Shown here: piece after piece, positions 52,419 to 59,515 of the stretch | Layout of the letters: each line of letters starts with the position of its first letter | Position numbering within the stretch: position 1 is the stretch's first letter | Made by a program: the position numbers and the translations under genes | From: QHCF01 sp003244275 | Lineage (GTDB): Bacteria; Actinomycetota; Acidimicrobiia; Acidimicrobiales; QHCF01 | Direction of reading: 5' to 3' | Length of the DNA: 63,853 bases | Assembly (NCBI GenBank): GCA_036806345.1 | Contig: DAIROT010000007.1 | Coordinates: 1-63,853 of the forward strand | The notes under the pieces: generated by a model | What the model saw: the letters and a program-made list of their open reading frames with translations, nothing else | Told to the model about the DNA's origin: nothing | The model's database searches: none

Positions 52419-53149
52419 CGCAGCTGGGCCAGGCTGCGGGCCAGAAGGCGCGAGACATGCATCTGGCTGATGCCCAGACGGTTGGCAATCTCGGACTGGG
52501 TCAGGCCCTCGATGAAGCGGAGGGCCAGGATGGCGTGCTCCCGCTCCGGCAGCTGGGCCATGAGCGGAGAAAGGGTGGCCCGTTCGTCGGCCGAACCGAA
52601 ACCAGGGTCTTCCTCACCGAGACGGGTACCGAGGGACTCGCCTTCCTCGTCGGACGAGGTGGGGGTGTCCAGGGACGCGAATCGGTAGGCGCGGCCTGCC
52701 TCGAGTGCCTCGAGCACTTCTTCTTCGGACACGCCGGCCCTGAGAGCCAGCTCCGGCACCGTCGGTGACCGCTTGAGCTCCTGGGACAGGGACGCCACCA
52801 CGTCACCGAGCAGCAGGTAGAGCTCCTGCAACCGCCGGGGAGCACGCACCGCCCATCCCTTGTCACGGAAGTGTCGCTTGAGCTCACCATCGATGGTGTG
52901 GGTGGCATAGGTCGAGAATTCGATGCCACGCTCGGGCTCGAACCGGTCGACTGCCTTGATCAGGGCGATACATGCCACCTGGACCAGATCGTCCAAAGGC
53001 TCGCCCCGATTGCCGAAGCGTCGAGCCAGATACTCGGCCAATCCTATGTGTGCCATGATCAATTCCTGGCGTAGATCCTGGTCGCCGGTACTCACGAACT
53101 CCACGAACTTGCGACGAAGTTCATCCCGGCGAGTCGCGTCAAACGCCAT
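52397..53149 (-). CDS. RNA polymerase sigma factor, SigB/SigF/SigG type
   Basis: Alternative sigma-70 factor, 250 residues. Region 2 GLAEYLARRFGNRGEPLDDLVQVA and RFEPERGIEFSTYATHTIDGEL, region 3 RSPTVPELALRAGVSEEEVLEAL, region 4 LPEREHAILALRFIEGLTQS followed by helix-turn-helix EIANRLGISQMHVSRLLARSL. Start shares one base with the stop of the upstream RsbW-like gene (TGATG), so sigma and its probable inhibitor are co-expressed. No anti-anti-sigma gene is in the window. Confidence 0.92.
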   Translation of the reverse strand: MAFDATRRDELRRKFVEFVSTGDQDLRQELIMAHIGLAEYLARRFGNRGEPLDDLVQVACIALIKAVDRFEPERGIEFSTYATHTIDGELKRHFRDKGWAVRAPRRLQELYLLLGDVVASLSQELKRSPTVPELALRAGVSEEEVLEALEAGRAYRFASLDTPTSSDEEGESLGTRLGEEDPGFGSADERATLSPLMAQLPEREHAILALRFIEGLTQSEIANRLGISQMHVSRLLARSLAQLRTSAGVS

Positions 53150-53538
53150 CAGTCGGTCCTCACCAAGCGGGTCTTGCGAAACCAGGCTCCGGTGGGTACA
53201 GGACCATCGGAGTCGGTGCCGTGATCGTCGACCAGAGCCGTCAGGATGCGTCCGGACCAGTCGCTGAAGGTGGGAGAGCGGCCGGTTGGCGCATCATCGA
53301 GGGTACCCCCGACCTCCAGGACCTCCCCGCTCATTCGGTAGCGCAAGGAGAGGGACCCAGGCACTGCCTCGCTACCGACTATCGCGAAGCAGAGTTCGTC
53401 GATGGCCAATCGAAGATCCTCGATCTCGTCCCAGGAAAATCCGAGTCGGCTGGCCAACCCGGCTACCGTGATACGAGCCAGTCGGACATACTCGGGGCTG
53501 GCGGGCATTGTGAGGCGTACCACCTCGTCGGCCGACAC
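53149..53538 (-). CDS. RsbW-like anti-sigma factor (HATPase fold)
   Basis: 129 residues. LTMPASPEYVRLARITVAGL and IEDLRLAIDELCFAIVG match the N-box region of RsbW/SpoIIAB-type anti-sigma kinases; the later ATP-lid motifs are weak, so kinase activity is uncertain. GTG start with a strong AAAGGAGA site ten bases upstream. First gene of the pair with the sigma factor. The 147 bp upstream hold no other gene. Confidence 0.85.
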   Translation of the reverse strand: MSADEVVRLTMPASPEYVRLARITVAGLASRLGFSWDEIEDLRLAIDELCFAIVGSEAVPGSLSLRYRMSGEVLEVGGTLDDAPTGRSPTFSDWSGRILTALVDDHGTDSDGPVPTGAWFRKTRLVRTD

Positions 53539-53685
53539 CCGAATTCTGTCTCCTTTCGAGCTTGTGAATCGTCTCTGTGGTCGGGTTCTGGGCGGCCGGT
53601 GCTTCGCCGCTGCGCCGGTCCCAGCATACGCGGCCGGGGGCGGGGGAGATCGGCCCTCAGGCCAACCGAGAGCGTCCCGACCGCA

Positions 53686-54468
53686 TCAGACCAAGGGCCA
53701 GGGATAGGGATGGCTGTAGCTGTCGGGGCTCGGATATCGAGGCCGCCGGGCGACAGCCGCGACCCGGCGGGTGAGTGCCCGGCGTTCCTCGGGCAGGAGC
53801 AGGGCGGACAGCGACTCGGGAAGATCAGTCGCCAGGCGGTCCAGATCTGAGAGCAGGCTGTCGGGGATGACTGTCCCCTCGAAGTCCCAGATCACCGTGC
53901 GCAGTTTGGGCTCGGGATGGAAGCAGAGACCGTGGTCGATAGCCCAAATCCTGCGGTCCTCGCCCAGCAGGCAGTGGCCGGCCTTGCGGTCGGCATTGTT
54001 GGCCACCAGGTCAAAGGCCGCTATGGCCCGCAAGGCTTCGTGATGGTGAGCGTCCTCCAGCAAGGTGAAGTAGTGCTGCGAGAAGTCTGCTGGCACGAAT
54101 CGTTGAAGAGAGCCCAAGCCAAAGGGGGCATCCTGGCGGATCAGGGTCTCCGGTACCAGCCCCCAGTCAAGGGCCGCCGACAGCTGATAGGCCGCCAGCT
54201 CCCGGCGGTACAGCCCATCTGGGAAGTCCCACAGGATCTGCTCCCCCCGGTAGGGCTTGTAGACGGCAGGCATGACCACCCCTTGATGGGTGCAGGTCAC
54301 CAGAAAGGTCTGATTGGAGCTCCATGGCATTCGGCCCTCGACCTCGATGTCTCCCTCAGCCAAGATCAGCATGAAAGCTGAGGTGGCGGACTGCTCCGGC
54401 TGATCCGGCTGATCCGGCTGAACCGGCTGGCCGTCCCGCTCCGGCTGCTCTGGCCGCTCCGAGGTCAA
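53686..54468 (-). CDS. SCO1664 family protein (PI3/4-kinase-like fold)
   Basis: Uncharacterised actinobacterial family. 260 residues from TTG 54468, overlapping the DUF3090 stop (TTGA). Seen: MPAVYKPYRGEQILWDFPDG with a candidate ATP-binding Lys, YRRELAAYQLSAALDW, a catalytic-loop-like FDLVANNADRKAGHCL and a metal-site-like IWAIDHGLCFHPE. These recall the N-D and D motifs of PI3/4-kinase and HipA folds. N-terminal QPDQPDQPE repeats. Substrate unknown. In a cassette with DUF3090 and a histidine phosphatase. Confidence 0.84.
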   Translation of the reverse strand: MTSERPEQPERDGQPVQPDQPDQPEQSATSAFMLILAEGDIEVEGRMPWSSNQTFLVTCTHQGVVMPAVYKPYRGEQILWDFPDGLYRRELAAYQLSAALDWGLVPETLIRQDAPFGLGSLQRFVPADFSQHYFTLLEDAHHHEALRAIAAFDLVANNADRKAGHCLLGEDRRIWAIDHGLCFHPEPKLRTVIWDFEGTVIPDSLLSDLDRLATDLPESLSALLLPEERRALTRRVAAVARRPRYPSPDSYSHPYPWPLV

Positions 54469-54967
54469 AGAGCGGGTGGTCGGTGGCCGTTGGATCTGGG
54501 ACAGGCGTGGCCAGCGGGGTCGAGAGGGTAGCCGCACAAGGGGCAGGGCGGCCGACCAGCCTGGACGAGCTCGGCCCCCCGGATCACCAAGGCGGCAATC
54601 TGCTCCCGCGTCGCCCCGAAGCGGGCTACCGCTGCCTCCTCCTCCTCCTCCTCGGTGACCGCCTCCTCGGCGACCAGCAATACCCGGTCGGTGAGCTCGT
54701 CGTAGGTGACACCCAACGTGCCCACCGCCCAGGACGGCTCGTCTGCGTCCTCGAGATCGAGATCCTCGGGCAGGTGGTCGGGGCTCGGCAGATCTTCGAG
54801 GACCTTGGCCAGGTACGCAGACAACGNNNNNNNNNNTCCATCTTCAGAGTAACGACCAGCGTTCCCTGGCGACCTTGGAGAAGGAAGGTCCGCCGGCCGG
54901 GAGGGCCCACCGTCCCAACTGTCAGGCGGTCAACGGACGATAGGTTGTGAGAATCCGCCCCACTCAT
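54465..54967 (-). CDS. DUF3090 family protein, interrupted by assembly gap
   Basis: Uncharacterised actinobacterial family. The N-terminal part from ATG 54967 reads LSSVDRLTVGTVGPPGRRTF and LLQGRQGTLVVTLKM up to the gap at 54836. The C-terminal part resumes in another frame as LSAYLAKVLEDLPSP and ends with a cysteine motif CPLCGYPLDPAGHACPRSNG. The frames need a true gap length of 2 modulo 3; by family comparison about four or five codons are missing. Probably an intact gene in the organism. Confidence 0.83.
54827..54836. other. Assembly gap (10 N) inside DUF3090 gene
   Basis: Run of ten Ns. Reading frames on the two sides differ, and a missing length of 2 modulo 3 would rejoin them. Confidence 0.98.
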
Positions 54968-55028
54968 CGCACTGCTCCGCAGGGGTAAGAGTGCTCGGTG
55001 CTCATCTGGATCGTCCCGTCATACTCAC

Positions 55029-55072
55029 TGAAGCTTGAGGTCATTGAAGCTTGATGTCATTGAAGCTTGAGC
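55029..55072. repeat. 16-bp tandem repeat spanning the histidine-phosphatase stop
   Basis: TGAAGCTTGAGGTCAT (55029), TGAAGCTTGATGTCAT (55045) and TGAAGCTTGAGC (55061, inside the gene). On the minus strand each carries a TGA, at 55059 (the stop), 55043 and 55027, which fall in three different frames because the unit is 16 bp. Confidence 0.93.
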
Positions 55073-55698
55073 TCGGTGGCCAAGGCGTTGACGGCCAGCA
55101 CGGCCGGGCCGGTGGCTGAGTAGGTTATCGCCGTGACCGAGCAGGGCGCTATCACCACCCTCTGAAAAAGGTCGAGGTGAAGTCCCATGGCCTCGGCCAC
55201 TGCCGCCTTGATCGGGTCAGCATGGGATACCGCTACGACCGTTCCCCCGGGGTGACCGACCCGGAAACTCTCGCAGGCGCCAGACATCCGGGCCTGCATC
55301 TCGGCGAACGACTCGCCTCCGGGGAAGCGCCAACCGCTGGGCCAACGCTGCACCGTCTGCCACTCCGGGCGCTTCATGAGCTCTTTGAGCTCAGCGCCAG
55401 TCCATTCCCCGAAGTCGCATTCCAGCAACCCCTTCTCGGTGTGCACCTCTTGGCCCAGTTGCTCGGCGATCAGAGCCGCCGTCTGGCGGGCACGTGCCAG
55501 GGGTGAGGCGTACACCACATCCACCTTGGCCAATGCCGCCAGCTTCTCTCCGACCGACCGGGCCTGGACACGACCATCCTCGGCAAGGTCCAGGCCGGGT
55601 GCCCGACCGGGCAAGATTCGACCGGTGGTGGGAGTCGTGCCGTGGCGAACGTAGAGAACCAGGGTAGGCGGAGCCGCCTTGGGCTTGCGCGAGGGCAT
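55057..55698 (-). CDS. Histidine phosphatase, MSMEG_4193 family (phosphomutase-like)
   Basis: 213 residues from ATG 55698. Phosphoglycerate-mutase fold: LYVRHGTTPTTGRILPG with the phospho-accepting His, VVYASPLARARQTAALIAEQL, LLECDFGEWTGAELKEL (catalytic Glu) and VVAVSHADPIKAAVAEAMG (second His). The MSMEG_4193 family travels with DUF3090 and SCO1664 genes. Natural substrate unknown. It is the first gene of the three-gene minus-strand cassette. Confidence 0.87.
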   Translation of the reverse strand: MPSRKPKAAPPTLVLYVRHGTTPTTGRILPGRAPGLDLAEDGRVQARSVGEKLAALAKVDVVYASPLARARQTAALIAEQLGQEVHTEKGLLECDFGEWTGAELKELMKRPEWQTVQRWPSGWRFPGGESFAEMQARMSGACESFRVGHPGGTVVAVSHADPIKAAVAEAMGLHLDLFQRVVIAPCSVTAITYSATGPAVLAVNALATELKLQ

Positions 55699-55723
55699 CG
55701 ACGACCACCAACCTACCTGGTCA

Positions 55724-56413
55724 GTGACGCAAGACCGAACCGTACCCGAACACCTCTCAGAGCTCGATGTCCTGGCCACCGAGGTCTGCGCTTGTCGGGC
55801 CTGTCCCCGGCTGGTGGCTTGGCGGGAGCTGGTGGCTCAGGAGAAGCGGGCGGCCTTCGCCGACCAGGAGTACTGGGGTCGGCCGGTGCCCAGCCTGGGA
55901 GACCCGGCTGCGCGCTTGTTGGTCGTAGGCCTGGCCCCGGCCGCCCATGGAGGGAATCGCACCGGGCGAATGTTCACTGGCGACCGCTCAGGTGACTGGC
56001 TCTTCGCCGCCCTCCACCGGGCCGGCTATGCCAACCAGCCGGCCAGCGTGGCGATCGGGGATGGCTTGTCGCTTCGGGGCGCCTATGTGACTGCGGTGGT
56101 GCGTTGCGCGCCACCGGCCAACAAGCCCACGGTCATCGAGCGCGATACCTGCCTGGCCTATCTGGAGCGGGAGATGGCACTCTTACCCGGCGTACGGGTC
56201 ATCGTGGTGCTGGGAGCCTTCGCTTACGCGGCGGTGTGCAGATTGCTGGGCGTGCGGCCCCGGCCGCGGTTCGGTCATCTGACAGAGGTGCCGGCGGGGG
56301 AGCGGACCATCGTCTGCTCATATCACCCCAGCCAGCAGAACACTTTTCCCGGCACCTTGACCAGGGATATGTTCGACGCAGTGTTTGACAGAGCGAGGGC
56401 GCTGAATGGTTGA
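55724..56413 (+). CDS. Uracil-DNA glycosylase, family 5 (UDGb-like, 4Fe-4S)
   Basis: Base-excision repair of deaminated bases. 229 residues from GTG 55724. VCACRACPRLVAWRE gives the first two cluster cysteines, LLVVGLAPAAHGGNRTGRMFTGD is the active-site motif of family 5 (GLAPG/A type, lacking the Asp of family 1), YVTAVVRCAPPANKP supplies another cysteine and CSYHPSQQNTFPGTLT the minor-groove motif. Divergent from the phosphatase gene. Confidence 0.9.
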   Translation: MTQDRTVPEHLSELDVLATEVCACRACPRLVAWRELVAQEKRAAFADQEYWGRPVPSLGDPAARLLVVGLAPAAHGGNRTGRMFTGDRSGDWLFAALHRAGYANQPASVAIGDGLSLRGAYVTAVVRCAPPANKPTVIERDTCLAYLEREMALLPGVRVIVVLGAFAYAAVCRLLGVRPRPRFGHLTEVPAGERTIVCSYHPSQQNTFPGTLTRDMFDAVFDRARALNG

Positions 56414-56468
56414 CGTCACCTGAGCGGCTCACGCTGTGTCGTTGGCTGGACTCGCAGGCCTCCGGGGA

Positions 56469-57608
56469 TCAGCGCCGGAGCTGGACCGGGGCATCCGGCA
56501 CCCGACCGGGACCCGTCACCGCCGACTCGGGCCAGCGTCGGCGGCTGGCCCGCGACAGCTTGCGCAACAGGGCAATGGCGCCAGGATCGTCATCCCCGGG
56601 TCTGGTCTCGATCGACCCGTCTGCCATCATCTTTTCCATGACTTCCCGACCGGTGTCGGTGCGCACGATGGTAAGGGTCCAGTCGCCAAAGGCTCCGATC
56701 CCTCCGGCGGAGATATCGGCATGCTCGGCCGCGAAGTCAGGGCAGGCCTTGCATCCCTGCCTCGTCCAGTCCCGGCATTCCTTGAGGGGGATCTCGTGAA
56801 AGCTGCCGTCGCGCATCCAGATCTGGAAGGCGCCTTTGACATTCATCTTTACCATGTCCTGGCGGGCCAGGCCGTACCTGGCTTCGAACAGCTCGGCGAA
56901 GATGGCGTCATCGAAGGTCTTGGAGCACAAGAGGCCGATGTTCAGCACGAAGCGCCTGGACACCTTGCCGGCCCGCCGGGCCGCCATCACCGGCGGGACC
57001 GATGACTGGCAGCCCATGCCCACCAGGGCAATCCGCGTGGCACCGCTGGCGATGGCGTCGGCGTAGGCCAGCGTGTTGGCCGAGTACGTGTAACGCGATC
57101 CGCCCCCGGCCAGGACCTCGGCCCGGTCCCGGGCCACTCCGGGGACCGCCTTCCAGGTGGTCCCGTCGCCCTCCAGGTAGCTGACCAGGGCCGCGTCCAC
57201 CACGTCGTTCTCCAGCGCCCAGATCAAGATGGCCGACACCAGGCCGCCATCTTGACCCTGGGCTGCTACCCCGGCGTCAGTGGCCCGGGCCAGGACGATA
57301 TCCTTGGAAACCCCCTCCACCTCTGCCGCTTCCCGCTCCCGCCCGAACAACTTGTTGTCGATCTCCGGCTCCCAGAGCCGAAATCGGGGGCATGCCCGAG
57401 TGCACAGGGTGCAGCCCCGCTGGCCGTGAGTGCAGTCGTCAAACCCGCCGTCCGCTTCCACGTGGAACGGCTTGTAGGCGCCCTTGGTGTCGTCGTACTC
57501 CAGCACGTCGTAGGGGCAGGCGACCACGCATCCGGCACACCCCGTGCACAGGCCGGAGGTGACCACCTCGGAGAAGAGATGCGCCCAGTGCGGCTTGTCG
57601 GGAGGCAT
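56469..57608 (-). CDS. Coenzyme F420 hydrogenase/dehydrogenase beta subunit family (FrhB)
   Basis: 379 residues from ATG 57608. Two ferredoxin-type clusters at the N-terminus: SGLCTGCAGCVVACPYDVLE and CTLCTRACPRFRLWEPE. The FrhB domain follows, with AAQGQDGGLVSAILIWALEN, GGGSRYTYSANTLAYADAI, GMGCQSSVPPVMAARR, FVLNIGLLCSKTFDD and a later CKACPDFAAEHADIS. FrhB proteins bind FAD and exchange electrons with F420, so this suggests F420 use. Redox partner unknown. Confidence 0.88.
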   Translation of the reverse strand: MPPDKPHWAHLFSEVVTSGLCTGCAGCVVACPYDVLEYDDTKGAYKPFHVEADGGFDDCTHGQRGCTLCTRACPRFRLWEPEIDNKLFGREREAAEVEGVSKDIVLARATDAGVAAQGQDGGLVSAILIWALENDVVDAALVSYLEGDGTTWKAVPGVARDRAEVLAGGGSRYTYSANTLAYADAIASGATRIALVGMGCQSSVPPVMAARRAGKVSRRFVLNIGLLCSKTFDDAIFAELFEARYGLARQDMVKMNVKGAFQIWMRDGSFHEIPLKECRDWTRQGCKACPDFAAEHADISAGGIGAFGDWTLTIVRTDTGREVMEKMMADGSIETRPGDDDPGAIALLRKLSRASRRRWPESAVTGPGRVPDAPVQLRR

Positions 57609-57664
57609 CCGCCCATCGTACCGGCGCTCCGGTGAACCGGCCCAAGGCACACTACCTTCGGGCG

Positions 57665-58468
57665 GTGCCCGAGATGCCAGAGGTGGAGGCCTACCGCCGC
57701 CTGGCGGAGGGCGGGCTGGGCCGGCTGATTGTGTCCGTGGGGGCGCCTGACGCGTGGTTCCTCAAGAGGGGACTGGATGCCACTACGGCCGCCCTGGCCC
57801 TGACCGACAGGAGCTTCACGCAAGCCCGACGGCTGGGCAAGCTTCTATTGCTGGATACCAGCCCACTGGCGTCGGATGAGCCTCCTGGGCCAACGCTAGG
57901 CCTGCGTTTCGGCATGACCGGCTGCCTGGTTGTGGATGGGCGGGTGGGCGTCGATCGGTTGCTTTACTCGAGCGACCGGCACGAGGAGGCGTGGAACCGT
58001 TTCCAGGTGACCTTCGCAGACGGCGGCGTCCTGGCGGTAAGGGACCCTCGCCGTCTCGGAGGGATCGAGCTCGACCCGGAGGAGGGTCGCCTCGGCCCCG
58101 ATGTGGCATCGGTGGGCCCGGCAGCGCTTCGCAGAGCCCTCGGATCGAGTGCCGCGCCGCTCAAGGGACGCCTGCTCGACCAGGGTCGCCTGGCCGGCGT
58201 GGGGAATCTCATGGCCGACGAGGCGCTGTGGCGGGCTGGGCTCGATCCTTCCCGGCCGGCCGGATCGCTCTCTGCCGCCGAGGTCCGCCGCCTCCACCGT
58301 CACCTCCGGGCCACCATCGCCGACCTGGTGAAGCGGGGCGGCTCGCATACCGGCGACCTGTTGGCATCCCGCCGGCCAGGGGGAGTCTGCCCGCGCGACG
58401 GGACCCCACTGGCCCGGTCCACTGTGGCGGGCCGCACCACGTGGTGGTGTCCGAAGCACCAGCGGTGA
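57665..58468 (+). CDS. Fpg/Nei family DNA glycosylase
   Basis: Base-excision glycosylase/AP lyase. GTG 57665 gives MPEMPEVEAYRRLAE, with the N-terminal Pro nucleophile; ATG 57674 would also give MP. Other motifs: LGLRFGMTGCLVV, RDPRRLGGIEL, GRLLDQGRLAGVGNLMADEALW (H2TH). The C-terminal finger is VCPRDGTPL ... WWCPKHQR, i.e. CxxD/CxxH rather than four cysteines, seen in some actinobacterial relatives. 267 residues. Specificity (8-oxoG or pyrimidines) not predictable. Confidence 0.89.
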   Translation: MPEMPEVEAYRRLAEGGLGRLIVSVGAPDAWFLKRGLDATTAALALTDRSFTQARRLGKLLLLDTSPLASDEPPGPTLGLRFGMTGCLVVDGRVGVDRLLYSSDRHEEAWNRFQVTFADGGVLAVRDPRRLGGIELDPEEGRLGPDVASVGPAALRRALGSSAAPLKGRLLDQGRLAGVGNLMADEALWRAGLDPSRPAGSLSAAEVRRLHRHLRATIADLVKRGGSHTGDLLASRRPGGVCPRDGTPLARSTVAGRTTWWCPKHQR

Positions 58469-58469
58469 C

Positions 58470-58498
58470 GACACACGGGGACTTCGCTCCCGTGTGTC
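58470..58498 (+). terminator. Hairpin after fpg, first of three
   Basis: GACACACGGG and CCCGTGTGTC, perfect 10-bp arms separated by nine bases, beginning one base after the fpg stop. No T-run directly behind. A 13-bp tandem repeat (GTCAAAGGCAACA twice, 58506-58531) separates it from the next hairpin. Confidence 0.6.
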
Positions 58499-58531
58499 TC
58501 CCAAGGTCAAAGGCAACAGTCAAAGGCAACA

Positions 58532-58557
58532 GTCCCGCCTTCGGCGGGACCCTTTTA
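58532..58557 (+). terminator. Intrinsic terminator downstream of fpg
   Basis: GTCCCGCC, loop TTC, GGCGGGAC (perfect 8-bp arms) followed by CCTTTTATG. The T-run makes this a good Rho-independent terminator for the plus strand. Confidence 0.82.
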
Positions 58558-58563
58558 TGTTCC

Positions 58564-58598
58564 GACCAACCAGGGGCGTCTTCGGCGCCCGGTTGGTC
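58564..58598 (-). terminator. Hairpin between convergent fpg and SDR genes
   Basis: GACCAACC ... GGTTGGTC arms with a second GGGGCG/CGCCC stem inside and a small bulge. Located just after the stop of the minus-strand SDR gene, without a T-run; may act for that gene or both. Confidence 0.5.
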
Positions 58599-58600
58599 GG

Positions 58601-59506
58601 TCAGGCTCCCAGCCGTGCCATCTCGGCTTCCAGTTCGGCCACCGTCCAACGGTGGTTGTTGTCAAGCTTGTCGTCGGCCTCGACAAGCGCCCAGGGCCGA
58701 AAGACCTGGATCCGGCCTCCCTGCACGAAGAAGACTTTGCCGGTGGTGCGGCACGAAGTGCCACTCAGGTAGGCGACCACCGGTGAGGTGTTGGCCGGAT
58801 CCCACTGGTCGAACACGTCAGGTTCCTGCGGAGGTTGAACCATCTCGCTCAGCCCCGGCGTGGCCTCGGTCATTCGGGTACGGGCCGCCGGGACGACGGC
58901 GTTGACCCTTACTCCATAGTGCTCCAGCTCCTGGGCGGCGATGATGGTCAGGGCAGCGATGCCAGCCTTGGCTGCCCCATAGTTGGCCTGCCCGGCATTG
59001 CCCAGCAGACCCGAGGTAGACGACGAGTTGACCACGGCCGCCTGGACCTGGTGGCCAGCCTTGGACCGCTGGCGCCAGTGATCGGCCGCCCAGCGAATCG
59101 GGACGAGGTGTCCTTTGAGGTGGGCCCGGATCACAGAGTCCCACTCGTCCTCGGTCATGTTGACCAGCATCCGGTCGCGCAGTATGCCGGCATTGTTCAC
59201 CAGCACATGCAGCTCACCAAAGGCATCCAGAGCCGTGTTGAGCAGCCGCCGACCCCCCTCCCAGTCTGCGATGTCGTCGGTGTTGGCCACCGCCTGGCCG
59301 CCCGTGGCGACGATCTCGTCCACCACCTGCTGGGCCGCGCCGCGATCGTCACCGGAGGAGTTGGTGGCACCACCATCCATGGTCACATCCAGGTCGTTGA
59401 CGATCACCCTCGCCCCTTCGCGGGCGAACAACAGGGCGTGCTCCCGACCCAGCCCGCGCCCTGCTCCGGTGATGATGGCCACCCTTCCCTCGAGTGCGCC
59501 CATCAT
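58601..59506 (-). CDS. Short-chain dehydrogenase/reductase (hydroxyacyl-CoA dehydrogenase-like)
   Basis: 301 residues from ATG 59506. NAD(P) motif VAIITGAGRGLGREHALLFA, VNDLDVTMDGGATNSSGDD, HVLVNNAGILRDRMLVNMTE, catalytic S-Y-K as VNSSSTSGLLGNAGQANYGAAKAG. The LRDRMLVNM segment and the insert after VNDL resemble the dehydrogenase part of peroxisomal multifunctional enzyme type 2, so lipid or steroid acyl-CoA substrates are plausible. A C-terminal ~60-residue extension follows. Confidence 0.87.
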   Translation of the reverse strand: MMGALEGRVAIITGAGRGLGREHALLFAREGARVIVNDLDVTMDGGATNSSGDDRGAAQQVVDEIVATGGQAVANTDDIADWEGGRRLLNTALDAFGELHVLVNNAGILRDRMLVNMTEDEWDSVIRAHLKGHLVPIRWAADHWRQRSKAGHQVQAAVVNSSSTSGLLGNAGQANYGAAKAGIAALTIIAAQELEHYGVRVNAVVPAARTRMTEATPGLSEMVQPPQEPDVFDQWDPANTSPVVAYLSGTSCRTTGKVFFVQGGRIQVFRPWALVEADDKLDNNHRWTVAELEAEMARLGA

Positions 59507-59515
59507 CAAGTAGTA

